Source of the DNA: Chelatococcus reniformis
GTDB taxonomy: Bacteria; Pseudomonadota; Alphaproteobacteria; Rhizobiales; Beijerinckiaceae
Assembly: GCF_014640075.1 (NCBI RefSeq)
Contig: NZ_BMGG01000012.1
Coordinates: 3,935-67,934, forward strand
Length of the DNA stretch: 64,000 nucleotides
Direction: 5' to 3'
Under the pieces are notes generated by a model. The model searched no databases, was not told where the DNA came from, and was given only the letters and a program-made list of their open reading frames with translations. Made by a program: the position numbers and the translations under genes. The first letter of the stretch is position 1. Each line of letters starts with the position of its first letter. This document shows, one piece after another, positions 9,100 through 18,571 of the stretch.

Positions 9100-10734
9100 A
9101 TGCGGAGCGCGATCTATACAAGGTACTCGACCGATTTACAGAACGAGAAGTCGATCGAGGATCAGGTTGCGCTGTGCCGCGCCTACGCCGCCCGTGAGGG
9201 GTTGAGCGTCGCGGCGGTCTACGAGGACCGCGCTCGGTCGGGCGGCTCCATCCTAGGCCGAGACGGCCTCATGCAGCTGATGGAGCGTGCCCGAGCTGGC
9301 GATTTCGACGTCGTCATCGTCGAGGCACTGGACCGGATGTCGCGCGACATGGAGGACCTCGCCGGCATCCACAAGCGCCTCACCTTCATGGGTGTGGAAA
9401 TCCGCGCCGTGCACGAGGGCGCCGTCAACACGGTGCTGGTCGGGCTTCGCGGCTTGGTCGGTCAGCTCTACCGCGAGGACGGCGCGCTCAAGGTGAGGCG
9501 TGGGATGTCTGGCGTCGTCCGCGACGGACGCCACGCTGGCGGCCGCGCATATGGATATCGAGCCGATCCCCGCAGCAAGGGCGAGCTCGTCGTCGACGAG
9601 GCGGAGGCGGCCGTTGTCCTGCGCATCTTCACGGAATACGCCGCCGGCGCGACGCCGCGCGATATTGCTCATGGTCTGAATCGCGCGCGGATTTTACCGC
9701 CGCGCGGACGCAGCTGGAACGCCTCGACGATCAACGGCAATACCCAGCGCGGCAATGGCATCCTGCGCAACCGACTCTACGTCGGGGAGATCGTCTGGAA
9801 TAAGGTCCGCATGGTCAAGGACCCTGACACCGGCCGCAGGGTGTCGCGGCCGAATCCGGAAAGCGCCTGGCAGACCGCAAAAGCTGATGACCTAGCTATC
9901 GTGCCGCTCGACCTATTTGCGGCCGCGCAGGAGCGCAAGGCGATCAACGCCCCCGTCAAGGCCGAGCATCAACGCCGACCGCGGCACATGCTGTCCGGCT
10001 TGCTGCGCTGCGGCTGCTGCGGCGCCGGCATGTCGACGAATGGAAAGGACAAGTCCGGCCGGATCAGGATCAGGTGTTCTGCCGCTGCGGAGAACGGCAC
10101 CTGTCCCGACCCGAAGACCTTCTATCTCATCGCTGTCGAGAACGCTGTGCTGGAAGGCCTGCGGGCCGAGCTGAGCCATCCCAAGGTCCTCGCTGAGTAC
10201 GTGCGCGAGTTCCATGCCGAGATGCGGCGTCTTCATGCGAAGGCGGGGGCGCAGCGCAGCAGGATCGAGCGGCGCCTGTCGGAGATTGATCGCGACCAGA
10301 ATGCGAACACCGACCACCTGCTTAAGCAGGTGCCAGGCAGCGCCCCTGCCGCTCGGATCGCGGCTCGGATGGATGAGCTTCAAACCGAGGAGAATCGGCT
10401 ACGAATCGAGCTTGGCGCCGCGCCGGAGTTGCCGCCGCTGATCGCGCTGCATCCGACGGCCCTCGTTCAATATGAGCGCCAGCTCGAGCGCCTCCAGGAG
10501 GCGGTGACAGCCGGCATCGCCGCGGGCGATGGGGAAGCGGCGGCAGCATTGCGCGACTTGGTGGAGCGGGTGACGGTCCACCGTAACCCGGACATCGCCG
10601 GCGGCGTGAAGATCGAGATCAAAGGCAGGCTCAACGCACTCTTGGGGGAAGCCGCTTGTCCGAACCGCGTGAGAGGAGTGTGGGGAGCGGTGGTAGCGGA
10701 GGAGGGACTCGAACCCCCGACACGCGGATTATGA
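9100..10734 (+). CDS. Large serine recombinase (site-specific integrase/resolvase family)
   Basis: 544 residues. The N-terminal resolvase domain (3-140) starts RSAIYTRYSTDLQNEKSIED, with nucleophile Ser10, and includes VIVEALDRMSRDMEDLAGIH. A 'Recombinase' domain follows (about 160-265; GRAYGYRAD, ATPRDIAHGLNRARI). Next is a zinc ribbon (about 300-340; LLRCGCCGAGMSTNG with a later RIRCSAAAENGTC), then a coiled coil. It cuts and joins DNA at attachment sites through a phosphoserine link. ATG 9100 is preferred to the ORF's first start (9046) because the family begins directly with the YxRYS strand. The last 15 codons read antisense into the tRNA-Met gene (EEGLEPPTRGL), as expected if the element integrated at the tRNA 3' end and the attachment site lies inside the gene. 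Confidence 0.93.
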   Translation: MRSAIYTRYSTDLQNEKSIEDQVALCRAYAAREGLSVAAVYEDRARSGGSILGRDGLMQLMERARAGDFDVVIVEALDRMSRDMEDLAGIHKRLTFMGVEIRAVHEGAVNTVLVGLRGLVGQLYREDGALKVRRGMSGVVRDGRHAGGRAYGYRADPRSKGELVVDEAEAAVVLRIFTEYAAGATPRDIAHGLNRARILPPRGRSWNASTINGNTQRGNGILRNRLYVGEIVWNKVRMVKDPDTGRRVSRPNPESAWQTAKADDLAIVPLDLFAAAQERKAINAPVKAEHQRRPRHMLSGLLRCGCCGAGMSTNGKDKSGRIRIRCSAAAENGTCPDPKTFYLIAVENAVLEGLRAELSHPKVLAEYVREFHAEMRRLHAKAGAQRSRIERRLSEIDRDQNANTDHLLKQVPGSAPAARIAARMDELQTEENRLRIELGAAPELPPLIALHPTALVQYERQLERLQEAVTAGIAAGDGEAAAALRDLVERVTVHRNPDIAGGVKIEIKGRLNALLGEAACPNRVRGVWGAVVAEEGLEPPTRGL

Positions 10735-10767
10735 TTCCGCTGCTCTAACCAGCTGAGCTACCCCGCC
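10691..10767 (-). tRNA. tRNA-Met (anticodon CAT), probably elongator
   Basis: 77 bases on the minus strand, starting GGCGGGGTAGCTCAGCTGG. The anticodon stem is GCGGA/TCCGC with loop ATCATAA, the T arm contains GGTTCGAGTCC, the discriminator base is A and CCA is encoded. The acceptor stem pairs apart from two G-U wobbles. CAT could also belong to tRNA-Ile2 (lysidine-modified), but the sequence looks like the alphaproteobacterial elongator Met tRNA. Its 3' half is overlapped by the recombinase ORF and is the probable attachment site of the island to the left. Confidence 0.93.
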
Positions 10768-10969
10768 TCGGCACCGCCGATGGAAGGTGCGCATATAAGG
10801 AACGGGACCGAAGCCTGTCAAGGAATGGGGCGGGCGCGCCCACATTTTTGTCCGTTTATCCGCCGGGCCCAATCGGGAACGCTGGTACGTGTGAGGATGC
10901 CAGCCGGAGCGCCAGGCGCCGGTCGGTCTGGCTCAGTGGCCGTCTTCCCGCTGCGGCCGCGAGCCGGCT

Positions 10970-12664
10970 CTACGCCGTCTCGGCGCCCTTCAGCCCGAGC
11001 CGCTCCTCGACGACCTCCCGCATCTTGAACTTCTGCGCCTTGCCGGTGACGGTCATGGGGAAGTCGTTCACGAACTCGATGTAGCGCGGGATCTTCTGGT
11101 GCGCGATCTGGCCCTGGCAGAAGGCGCGCACCTCGTCCTCCGCCATCGCCTCGCCGTCCCGCAGCCGGATCCAGACGCAGAGCTCCTCGCCGTACTTGGC
11201 GTCGGCGACGCCGAAGGCCTGCACCTCCTGGATCTTGGGGTGGCGGAAGAGAAACTCCTCGATCTCGCGCGGGTAGAGGTTCTCGCCGCCGCGGATCACC
11301 ATGTCCTTGATGCGGCCGACGATGTTGCAGTAGCCATCCTCGTCCAGGGTGGCGAGGTCGCCGGTGTGCATCCAGCCGGCCGCGTCGAGCACCTGGGCGG
11401 TCTTCTCCGCCTCGTCCCAGTAGCCGAGCATGACGGAATAGCCGCGCGTGCACAGCTCGCCCCGCTCGCCGCGGGGCACCACGCGCCCCGTCTCGTCGAC
11501 GATCTTCACCTCGGTATGCGGATGGATCCGGCCGACGGTGGAGACACGCCGCGCCAGCGGATCGTCGACGGCGCTCTGGAAGCTGACCGGGCTCGTCTCC
11601 GTCATGCCGTAGGCGATGGTGACCTCGCCCATGTGCATGCGCTCGGCCACCCGCCGCATCACCTCGATCGGACACGGCGCCCCCGCCATGATGCCGGTGC
11701 GCAGGGACTTGAGGTCGAAGCGCGCGAACTCCGGGTGGTCGAGCTCGGCAATGAACATCGTCGGCACGCCGTAAAGCGCCGTGCAGCGTTCCGCCTCGAT
11801 CGTCTCCAACGTGGCGAGCGGGTCGAAGCCCTCGCCCGGGTAGACCATGGCGCAGCCGTGGGTCACCGCTGCGAGGTTGCCCATGACCATGCCGAAGCAG
11901 TGGTAGAGCGGCACCGGGATGCAGATGCGGTCGGCTGCCGTCAGCCGCATGGCGCGGCCGACGAAATAGCCGTTGTTGAGGATGTTGTGGTGCGTCAGCG
12001 TGACGCCCTTGGGCGAGCCGGTGGTGCCGCTGGTGAACTGGATGTTGGCCGCGTCGTCGAACTGAAGGCGGCCGGCGATCGCGGCAAGCTCCGCCCGCTC
12101 GGCCTCGCCGCCAAGGCCCTCCACCGCCTCGAAAGCGATCGCGCCGGGAACCGGCGGGCCACCGATCTGGATCACGGTCCGCAGGTCCGGCAGCCGCGCG
12201 GCGGCCAGCCCGCCCGGCGCCGCCCCCGCGAGCTCGGGCGCCAGCGCGCGCACCATGTCGATATATTCGCTGGTCTTGAACGCCGTCGCCGTCACCAGGG
12301 CGGCACAGCCGACCTTGTTGAGGGCGAATTCCAGCTCGAAGAGACGGTAGGCGGGATTGATCGTCACCAGGATCAGTCCCGCCTTGGCGGCGGCGAACTG
12401 CGTCAGCGCCCATTCGGCGCGGTTGAGCGACCAGATGCCGATCCGGTCCCCGGGCCGCAGCCCCAGCGCCAGCAGGCCGGCGGCGAGGGCATCGGCCCGG
12501 GCCTCCAGCACCCGCCAGGTCCAGCGGACACCCTGGGTGGGCGAGATCAGCGCGATCTGGTCGCCCCATTCCGCGACCGCGCGGTCAAGGGCCTGGCCGA
12601 TGGTGCGGCCGAGCAGCGGCTCTGCGACGGCGCCGTGGACATAGCTCCCCGCACGACCCGTCAT
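10970..12664 (-). CDS. Acyl-CoA synthetase (AMP-binding, fatty-acid type)
   Basis: 564 residues. Motifs run in order: the ATP/AMP P-loop [16 protein letters not shown], the [11 protein letters not shown] core, the [16 protein letters not shown] adenylate-binding Asp, the hinge [20 protein letters not shown] and the catalytic Lys in [14 protein letters not shown]. The enzyme activates a carboxylic acid as an acyl-adenylate and moves it to CoA. The [18 protein letters not shown]-like region (here [16 protein letters not shown]) and overall layout suggest medium- or long-chain fatty acid substrates, as in FadD/AcsF2-type enzymes. Substrate is inferred only. It stands alone, followed by a 200-base gap to the tRNA, with its ATG at 12664 downstream of GGGAGGAC. 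Confidence 0.92.
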   Translation of the reverse strand: MTGRAGSYVHGAVAEPLLGRTIGQALDRAVAEWGDQIALISPTQGVRWTWRVLEARADALAAGLLALGLRPGDRIGIWSLNRAEWALTQFAAAKAGLILVTINPAYRLFELEFALNKVGCAALVTATAFKTSEYIDMVRALAPELAGAAPGGLAAARLPDLRTVIQIGGPPVPGAIAFEAVEGLGGEAERAELAAIAGRLQFDDAANIQFTSGTTGSPKGVTLTHHNILNNGYFVGRAMRLTAADRICIPVPLYHCFGMVMGNLAAVTHGCAMVYPGEGFDPLATLETIEAERCTALYGVPTMFIAELDHPEFARFDLKSLRTGIMAGAPCPIEVMRRVAERMHMGEVTIAYGMTETSPVSFQSAVDDPLARRVSTVGRIHPHTEVKIVDETGRVVPRGERGELCTRGYSVMLGYWDEAEKTAQVLDAAGWMHTGDLATLDEDGYCNIVGRIKDMVIRGGENLYPREIEEFLFRHPKIQEVQAFGVADAKYGEELCVWIRLRDGEAMAEDEVRAFCQGQIAHQKIPRYIEFVNDFPMTVTGKAQKFKMREVVEERLGLKGAETA

Positions 12665-12746
12665 GCTGTCCTCCCTGGTTCACCTGGCGAGTCGTGCGGG
12701 CGAGGAGCATGGAGCCGCGGGAGCGCCCTCCAAGTCGCCCGCCGGC

Positions 12747-13421
12747 TCAGGCCCGCTTCCTGAGCCGCAGCACCTTGAAGAAGCCGCCCGGCGGCATGGG
12801 GTCGACGGCGACGACATCGACATCGCCGCAGGCCTTGGCCCAGCTCTCGATGCGAGCGATCTTGAACGCCGACGACCAGCCCACCTTGGTGGCGAGCGGC
12901 GCCACCGCCTCCTCGATGCGCGCCACCGGGCCGTCCGCCACGCCGAAATGGTTGACGAGGATGATCTCGCCCCCCGGCTTGACCACGCGCTTGAATTCGT
13001 CGAGCGCCCCCTCCGGATCGGGCACGAGCGTGATCAGCATCTGCGCGCTCACCGCGTCGAAGGCGCCGTCGGGAAAGCCCAGTCGGCAGGCGTCCATCAC
13101 GGCGATGCCCTTGACGTGGCTGAGGCCATGCTTCTTCACCTTCTCCACGGAGAGCGCCAGCATGTCCGGCGACAGGTCCGTGGCGATCACGTTGCAGTCG
13201 CGCGGATAGTCCTCCAGCGCCATGCCGGTGCCGACGCCCACCTCGAGGATATTGGGGCCGCAGGCGACCGCCGCCCTGACCGCCGCCAGGCGCCCGGGTG
13301 CGGTGAGCCGCCGATAGGTGAGGTCATAGAACGGCGCCCAGCGTGCGTAGGCCTTCTTCATCAAGGCCATGTCCGGCTGCCGAAGCGTCTGCCCCTTGGG
13401 CTCTTCCGACGTCAGCGTCAT
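12747..13421 (-). CDS. pmtA: Phosphatidylethanolamine N-methyltransferase, Sinorhizobium type
   Basis: 224 residues. After a short lead comes YARWAPFYDLTYRRLTAPGR, then the class I SAM-binding loop ILEVGVGTGMALEDYP, ATDLSPDMLALSVEKVKKHG and FDAVSAQMLITLVPDPEGAL, ending KVLRLRKRA. This is the soluble PmtA of Rhizobiales, which methylates phosphatidylethanolamine stepwise to phosphatidylcholine at the inner membrane. ATG 13421 was chosen because AGGAG sits directly upstream and the frame further out lacks family similarity. An alternative is the later Met at MALMKKAY. It lies downstream of mnmA on the same strand, about 210 bases away. Confidence 0.85.
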   Translation of the reverse strand: MTLTSEEPKGQTLRQPDMALMKKAYARWAPFYDLTYRRLTAPGRLAAVRAAVACGPNILEVGVGTGMALEDYPRDCNVIATDLSPDMLALSVEKVKKHGLSHVKGIAVMDACRLGFPDGAFDAVSAQMLITLVPDPEGALDEFKRVVKPGGEIILVNHFGVADGPVARIEEAVAPLATKVGWSSAFKIARIESWAKACGDVDVVAVDPMPPGGFFKVLRLRKRA

Positions 13422-13629
13422 CTCCTGCCCCACCCCACTGCCGATATGCCTGCCGGAGCCCCCAGGCGTCCGCAGCGCTCCATGCTCCACAACCAAGGCC
13501 TGGCCGGTCCGCGTGATCCGATGGTGACATCCGATCGGGACCTGCTCCAGCCCATCCCGCCCACCTATCGCAACCGCATGACCGTAGCGCAAAACCGCTT
13601 GCCCGACCGCCATCGGTTGCCACCGAGGG

Positions 13630-14811
13630 TCAGACAGCCGTCGCCGCAAGGACCTGCGGGCGCGGGCGCGGCACGGCCGCGATGGTGCCGCCGCCGAGCA
13701 CCCGCGCTGTCCCGTCGGCGCTGTCGTAGATGACGCAGGCCTGCCCCGGCGCTACGCCCTGCTCGCCCTCGGCGAGCTCGATCTCGGCCACGCCGCCGCC
13801 CAGACGGAACAGGCGCGCCGGCCGCGGCGGCCGTGTGGAGCGCACCCTGACCGCCACCTCCAGTCCATCCTCGGGCAGCGCCTGCCACGGCTGGTCGCCG
13901 ATCCAGGCGAGCTCGCGCAGGCCGATGCGGCTGGTCGCCAGCGCGTCGCGCGGCCCCACCACCACCTGGGCGCGCGCGGCATCGAGCGCCACCACATAGA
14001 GCGGCTCGCTGCTGGCGATGCCGAGGCCGCGCCGCTGGCCCACGGTGAAGCGGATGATGCCGTCGTGACGGCCGAGCACGCGCCCGTCGAGGTGCACGAT
14101 TTCGCCCGGCGACACCGCCTCGGGCTTCAGCCGCTCGATCAGCTGGGCGTAGCGGCCGTTGGGCACGAAGCAGATGTCCTGGCTGTCGCTCTTGTCGGCG
14201 ACGGCGAGGCCGAACGAGCGCGCCAGTTCCCGCGTTTCCAGCTTGGTCATGTCGCCGAGCGGAAAGCGCAGCATGTCGAGCTGCTCCTGCGTGGTGGCAT
14301 AGAGGAAATAGCTTTGGTCCCGATCCGCATCGGCGGCCCGGAACAAGCCGCGGCTGCCGCTCGGCAGCCGCCGGCTCGCCACGTAGTGGCCGGTCGCCAG
14401 CACGTCTGCACCGATGTCGCGCGCCGTCTCCAGCAGATCGGCGAACTTGATCGAGCGGTTGCACTCGATGCAGGGGATCGGCGTCTCGCCGGCGAGGTAG
14501 GCGTCGGCGAAACGGTCGATCACGGCGGCGCGGAAGCGGTCCTCGTAATTGAGCACGTAGTGGGGGATACCGAGCCGGTCGGCCACCCGACGGGCGTCAT
14601 GGATGTCCTGGCCGGCGCAGCAGGCCCCCTTGCGGTGCGTCGCCTCCCCGTGGTCGTAGAGCTGCAACGTGATGCCGGTCACGTCGTAACCCGCCTCGGT
14701 CAGCAAGGCCGCCACCACGGACGAGTCGACGCCGCCCGACATGGCGACGACCACGCGCGTGTCGTGCGGCGGCTTTGGTAGGTCGAGACTGTTCAGGGGC
14801 GGGCTGCTCAT
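13630..14811 (-). CDS. mnmA: tRNA-uridine 2-sulfurtransferase
   Basis: 393 residues. The PP-loop [18 protein letters not shown] binds ATP. The signatures [19 protein letters not shown] and [17 protein letters not shown] follow, the latter with the catalytic Cys. [17 protein letters not shown] carries the second catalytic Cys. The C-terminal beta-barrel ends [20 protein letters not shown]. The enzyme thiolates U34 of tRNAs for Lys, Glu and Gln in the cytoplasm. The start is placed at 14811 ([13 protein letters not shown]). An in-frame ATG at 14838 is possible, and neither has a strong ribosome-binding site. Confidence 0.95.
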   Translation of the reverse strand: MSSPPLNSLDLPKPPHDTRVVVAMSGGVDSSVVAALLTEAGYDVTGITLQLYDHGEATHRKGACCAGQDIHDARRVADRLGIPHYVLNYEDRFRAAVIDRFADAYLAGETPIPCIECNRSIKFADLLETARDIGADVLATGHYVASRRLPSGSRGLFRAADADRDQSYFLYATTQEQLDMLRFPLGDMTKLETRELARSFGLAVADKSDSQDICFVPNGRYAQLIERLKPEAVSPGEIVHLDGRVLGRHDGIIRFTVGQRRGLGIASSEPLYVVALDAARAQVVVGPRDALATSRIGLRELAWIGDQPWQALPEDGLEVAVRVRSTRPPRPARLFRLGGGVAEIELAEGEQGVAPGQACVIYDSADGTARVLGGGTIAAVPRPRPQVLAATAV

Positions 14812-15022
14812 CACACGGCACTCGAAAGGGCGGCGCATTCCGATCTGATGCGGTCGTCCGCTTGGCGCCCCACCTGTCTTATCGCGTCCGCTGCGGCGGC
14901 GCCACCGCGGCGGCGTCCAGCCGCCCCGGCTGTGCCAACCTGGGGCAATGAGCCCTCGCCGCGGGACGAATCGCAACGGCCCGTTCACCAAGTTCAAGCC
15001 AGCCCTGACGTCAAGTCCCATT

Positions 15023-15037
15023 TTAGGTAAATTTTAA
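15023..15037. promoter_or_regulatory. Candidate CtrA box upstream of sciP
   Basis: The sequence is TTAG-N7-TTAA, one mismatch from the CtrA consensus TTAA-N7-TTAA. It lies about 60 bases before the sciP start in an otherwise GC-rich region. The ctrA gene itself is 3.5 kb away. Binding is inferred, not shown. Confidence 0.45.
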
Positions 15038-15096
15038 AGGCGCGGACCTAGGCTCCGGAGCATCGACATGGGGTCAGTTGAGTTTGTGAGCGTACC

Positions 15097-15372
15097 ATGA
15101 GCGAAGGCCATCGCCCGAGGGTCAAATACGTCATCGGGCCCGACGGCAGTCCCCTCACCATTGCGGACCTGCCCCCGGCCAACACGCGGCGCTGGGTCAT
15201 CCGGCGCAAGGCGGAAGTCGTCGCGGCCGTCCGCGGCGGCCTGCTCAGCCTGGAGGAAGCCTGCAGCCGCTACACCTTGACGGTGGAGGAATTCCTCAGC
15301 TGGCAGCAGTCGATCGAGGAGCACGGCTTGCCGGGGCTGCGCACCACGCGCATCCAGCTCTACCGGCAGTAG
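15097..15372 (+). CDS. sciP: SciP (DUF1153), inhibitor of CtrA activity
   Basis: 91 residues with the DUF1153 helix-turn-helix pattern: PRVKYVIGPDGSPLTIADLP, RWVIRRKAEVVAAVRGGLLS, then SRYTLTVEEFLSWQQ and the C-terminal GLPGLRTTRIQLYRQ. In Caulobacter SciP binds CtrA and blocks its recruitment of RNA polymerase, and it can also bind DNA. Family length is about 90 residues, so the gene is complete. It is monocistronic and ends in a strong hairpin at 15390. The CtrA-like box upstream would make the usual feedback loop. ATG 15097 has only a weak ribosome-binding site. Confidence 0.95.
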   Translation: MSEGHRPRVKYVIGPDGSPLTIADLPPANTRRWVIRRKAEVVAAVRGGLLSLEEACSRYTLTVEEFLSWQQSIEEHGLPGLRTTRIQLYRQ

Positions 15373-15389
15373 TCACCGCCGAACGACAG

Positions 15390-15411
15390 ATGGCCGGGTT
15401 CGCCCGGCCAT
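15390..15411. terminator. Hairpin between convergent sciP and methyltransferase genes
   Basis: A perfect 9-bp stem (ATGGCCGGG / CCCGGCCAT) closed by the extra-stable TTCG tetraloop, followed by TTTCT on the plus strand. It sits 18 bases after the sciP stop and 15 before the stop of the opposing gene, so it can serve both. Confidence 0.75.
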
Positions 15412-15426
15412 TTCTGCATGTGAGCC

Positions 15427-16344
15427 TCATCGCTTTCTCAGCCAGAGGCTGGTCTCGTAGGCGCCCGGCAACAGCGGCAGCGCGCCGACGGCGCGCTGGA
15501 CCGCCTCGGCCATACGCGTCCTGGCATACCAGCTGGCGAACACGATCTCGTAGCCGCCGCCCTGCACCAAAGCGCCGATGGCGATCTGCTCGTTGTAGCC
15601 GCGCCAGCCCCACGACTCGGGGTAGGGATCGGGCAGGAACACGTCATGCACGTGGATGTGGACGCCCGACGGCAATTGCGGCAGCACGTCGAGCAGCAGC
15701 CGGTCCACGTCGGTCCCGGGCATGGCGATATGGCTGGAATCGATGAACAGCACGTCGCCGGGCCCGAGCTCGGCAAATACGCCGGCTTCGACATCTTCGG
15801 CGCGCGCCGCGATGTGGCGCACCGATGCCAGGTCGAGCGCCGCCCGCGGCGCCGGATCGATGGCCACCAGCGCTCCGCCATGACCGCCGTCCTGGAGCGC
15901 CCGCATCAGGAAGCGTGTGGAGTGGCCCGACCCCACCTCGACGATCAGCCGCGGCGACAGCCGGCGCACCGTGACATAGGCGGCCGCCGCATCCAGCCGC
16001 GGAAACCAGCTTTGCGACCAGCGCAGGCCCGGTCCGTCGGGGGGGATGGCGCGAAGCGCCGTCTGCGCCTGCCTGATATCGTCGAGCAGCCGCTCCATCC
16101 CCGGACGGGCGGCGTCGAACAGGGCTTCCAGGGCGGGGTAGGCCGGGCGGCGGCCGGGCTGGGCATAGCGGTAGGGGATGAACCAGCCACCGCCGTCGCG
16201 GCCCGCCAGCGCCCTGAGCCCGAGCTTCAGCCGGCGCAGCCCCTGCGCGAGGCCGGGCCCGAGCTGCCCGGCAAGCTGGCGGCCGTAGCCGGCGAGGATG
16301 GCGCGGCTTTCTCTCGCGCCCGTTTCGGGCGACAGCCCGCTCAT
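15427..16344 (-). CDS. Class I SAM-dependent methyltransferase-like protein
   Basis: 305 residues. The Rossmann start is RLIVEVGSGHSTRFLMRAL, then GALVAIDPAPRAAL, an acidic strand LGPGDVLFIDSSHIAMPGTD, and VHIHVHDVFLPDPYPESWGW. This is the Methyltransf_24-like group seen near polysaccharide genes. Target unknown. It begins 11 bases after the stop of the upstream flippase-like gene, so the two form an operon. ATG 16344 (MSGLSPETG) was taken as the start because the open frame beyond it lies inside the neighbour. Confidence 0.75.
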   Translation of the reverse strand: MSGLSPETGARESRAILAGYGRQLAGQLGPGLAQGLRRLKLGLRALAGRDGGGWFIPYRYAQPGRRPAYPALEALFDAARPGMERLLDDIRQAQTALRAIPPDGPGLRWSQSWFPRLDAAAAYVTVRRLSPRLIVEVGSGHSTRFLMRALQDGGHGGALVAIDPAPRAALDLASVRHIAARAEDVEAGVFAELGPGDVLFIDSSHIAMPGTDVDRLLLDVLPQLPSGVHIHVHDVFLPDPYPESWGWRGYNEQIAIGALVQGGGYEIVFASWYARTRMAEAVQRAVGALPLLPGAYETSLWLRKR

Positions 16345-16354
16345 GGGGCGGCTC

Positions 16355-17380
16355 TCATGCCGCCTTGTCGTTGCCCGGGCTGGGGAGGCGCGCCGGCACG
16401 GCGACCGGCGCCGATGCGGCGGCGGTCGGGTTGCTCTGGGCGAGCCGCTCCTGCAGCGTCTGCGCCAGGCGCGAGCGCTCGAACAGCACCACCACGATGA
16501 GCGCGAAGGCGAGCGGAATGATGAGGTAGAGCAGCCGGAACACCAACAGCGCGACGAGAACCTCGGCTTTGGGCACGCCGGGCATGGCGGTGATGAACAC
16601 CGCCTCCAGCACGCCCAGGCCGCCGGGCGCGTGCGAGGCCAGCGCCGCGGAGAACGAGGCAAGGAACACCCCGAGGACGACGAAATAACCGGGATTGCTC
16701 GCATCCGGCAGTGCGAAATAGATGATCGCAGCGGCACCGAGCAGCTCCAGCGGCGCCGCCAGCAGCTGCCGCCCGACGATCGGCAGCCGGGGATAATAGA
16801 TGGCAAAACTACCGATCTTGATGGGCTGGAACTCGAGCCACGAGCCCACGACGTACAGGACGACCAGGGCCAGCATGCCCACGCCCAGCGCCACCGCCGA
16901 CCAGCTCGGCATGTCGAACAGGCGGTAGACGATCTCCGGGTCGAACACCAGCACCAGGCCGCCGAGCAGCACCGTGCCCAGGCCGAAGGTGAACGAGCAG
17001 AGCGCCACGAGCACGCCGACCTCGGCGATGCTGAGCCCCATGGTGCCGTAGGCGCGCAGGCGCACCATGGCGCCGGACAGCACCGAGGCACCGATGCTGT
17101 GCGAGAGGGCGTAGGTGGTGAAGGAGACGAGGGAGATCACCGGCCACGGCAGATGCTTGCCGAGGTGCAGCAGGGCGATGCGGTCGTACCAGGCAAGCGC
17201 GGCGTACGCGATCGCCGTACCTGCCAGCGCACCCAGCCAATGCAGGGGCGAGATCGACAGGAAGGCGTTGCTCACGTCGGCAAACGAAATGCCCGCCAGC
17301 TCGCGGTAGAGCAGCCAGCCGGAAAAGACGACGGCGCCCAGCCCGATCACGGGCCAGACGTATTCGAGATATTTCTTCAT
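16355..17380 (-). CDS. Integral membrane protein, UPF0104 / LPG-synthase flippase-like
   Basis: 341 residues with about eight membrane helices (VWPVIGLGAVVFSGWLLYRE is the first). Family landmarks are TTYALSHSIGASVLSGAMVR, the RLRAYGTMGLS loop and HAPGGLGVLEAVFI. These match the flippase half of lysyl-phosphatidylglycerol synthases (MprF) without the synthase domain. Stand-alone members are thought to move lipids or lipid-linked sugars. ATG 17380 (MKKYLEYV) precedes the first helix; the longer frame upstream is unlikely. It is the first gene of an operon with the methyltransferase. Confidence 0.8.
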   Translation of the reverse strand: MKKYLEYVWPVIGLGAVVFSGWLLYRELAGISFADVSNAFLSISPLHWLGALAGTAIAYAALAWYDRIALLHLGKHLPWPVISLVSFTTYALSHSIGASVLSGAMVRLRAYGTMGLSIAEVGVLVALCSFTFGLGTVLLGGLVLVFDPEIVYRLFDMPSWSAVALGVGMLALVVLYVVGSWLEFQPIKIGSFAIYYPRLPIVGRQLLAAPLELLGAAAIIYFALPDASNPGYFVVLGVFLASFSAALASHAPGGLGVLEAVFITAMPGVPKAEVLVALLVFRLLYLIIPLAFALIVVVLFERSRLAQTLQERLAQSNPTAAASAPVAVPARLPSPGNDKAA

Positions 17381-17618
17381 GCTCAGCCGGGCTCGCGCTT
17401 GGCGCGCTCTGGAAGCTGCGGGCGTTGCAGCCATCTGTGCCCGACGCTCCCGGCCGCCGCAAGTCGCTTGTGCCAATGGGTCGCGCCAAGCGGCGACGGC
17501 GCCGCTTGGCGCACAACTCGGCCCGGGAGGGGTTGGCGCGGGCCCTGCCCGGCTCGGGAGCGCGAGGCCGGCAGCGCCGGGGTCCCCCTCGCCGGGACGG
17601 GCCCGGCAAGGGCGTGCC

Positions 17619-18017
17619 TCAGGCGCCGGCGCGGCTCATGCGACCGCCGCTCGCGCGGGCCTCGGGCGCGCGCCAATCGTCGCTAGCGCGCTCACGGTCG
17701 TCGAGGCTCTCCGCCTTCCCCAGCTCGTCGAGCGCTTCGGCCAGCTCGGCCTTGGCTTCGCTCAGCTGCCCCTTCAGCTCGCTCGCCGAACTGACGAGGT
17801 TGTCGCGGCGGGTGCGTGCCGCCTTGGCATAGGTGGGGTAGGCAAAATGACTGGGGTCGGAGAAGCCCGAGCGCTCCTCCTCCTGGGCGATCTCGCGGTC
17901 GAGGTCCCCGGCCATGCGCTCGAATTCCGCGATCATCATCTCGATCTGCGCGGCTCGGCGGCGCTTCTCCTGAGCCTGGAAGCGCTTCAAACGCAGAAGC
18001 GTATCACGCGATTTCAT
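17619..18017 (-). CDS. FliJ-like coiled-coil protein
   Basis: 132 residues, almost entirely charged helix: KSRDTLLRLKRFQAQEKRRR, then RAAQIEMMIAEFERMAGDLD and DNLVSSASELKGQLSEAKAE. The start and heptad pattern match alphaproteobacterial FliJ, the flagellar export chaperone that contacts FliI. It lies head-to-head with ctrA, a neighbourhood common in Rhizobiales, where CtrA controls flagellar genes. No fliI is visible. ATG 18017 fits the family N-terminus. The last 15 residues (APEARASGGRMSRAGA) are low complexity. Confidence 0.75.
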   Translation of the reverse strand: MKSRDTLLRLKRFQAQEKRRRAAQIEMMIAEFERMAGDLDREIAQEEERSGFSDPSHFAYPTYAKAARTRRDNLVSSASELKGQLSEAKAELAEALDELGKAESLDDRERASDDWRAPEARASGGRMSRAGA

Positions 18018-18571
18018 CGGCACCTCGACGTCAGCCCCGGAACATATCGCCGAGCCGGCTCCAGCCGTTGCCTCCGGAGCGCCGCTCGGCGACCGGGCGG
18101 TCCCACCCGACCGCCAAGCGCTCGCGTGGGCCCTCGTCGCCCATGTCCCGTCGGCGGTAACCATGACGAGAAGAGGTTGAGCCTTCCTTACCGCCGTGGC
18201 GCCACGATCTGGCCGCCTGCGCGCTCGAATCGCCACAGCCCGGCAACCTTTTGTTTACCGAGGGTGGCGACAGTGGCCGGCGCGGGCCTTGCCGAAGCGC
18301 AGCCGCCGGCCCGAGTCTATTGAATCACTTATAGCAGCTCGTTAATGCAACGGTTTAAGTATGTCGAATTCAGGAAATATAAGCTTGTGTAGATACTTAG
18401 GATAAATTCCGGCGGTAATGTGCCCGGCGCCCTTGCCTGGACTTATCAGTTTTTGTTAACCCTTGTCCGTTAACGTTCGAATCGGATCGACATGGGGCGA
18501 ACCACGCGGGACAGGCGGGGGGCGTCGACAGGCGGCATCGCCCATGGCCGAGGCGACGTTGGGGAGCTGAC
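18018..18571. promoter_or_regulatory. Intergenic promoter region of ctrA and fliJ-like gene with GANTC sites
   Basis: About 550 bases between divergent genes. The AT-rich core (about 18315-18410) holds CcrM-type GANTC sites at 18313-18317 (GAGTC), 18322-18326 (GAATC) and 18479-18483 (GAATC). In Caulobacter and Brucella, ctrA promoters carry GANTC and CtrA sites. Here TTAA half-sites occur (around 18345-18360 and 18455-18475), but none have the exact 7-base spacing. Confidence 0.5.

Noticed and set aside
10690-10734. C-terminal EEGLEPPTRGL of the recombinase as a protein motif
   Set aside because: It is the antisense reading of the tRNA-Met gene, not a conserved protein feature.
11099-12763. 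Long plus-strand frame opposite the acyl-CoA synthetase
   Set aside because: Same effect; the minus strand carries every AMP-ligase motif.
18340-18475. CtrA boxes in the ctrA promoter
   Set aside because: TTAA pairs occur but with 9- or 10-base spacing instead of 7.
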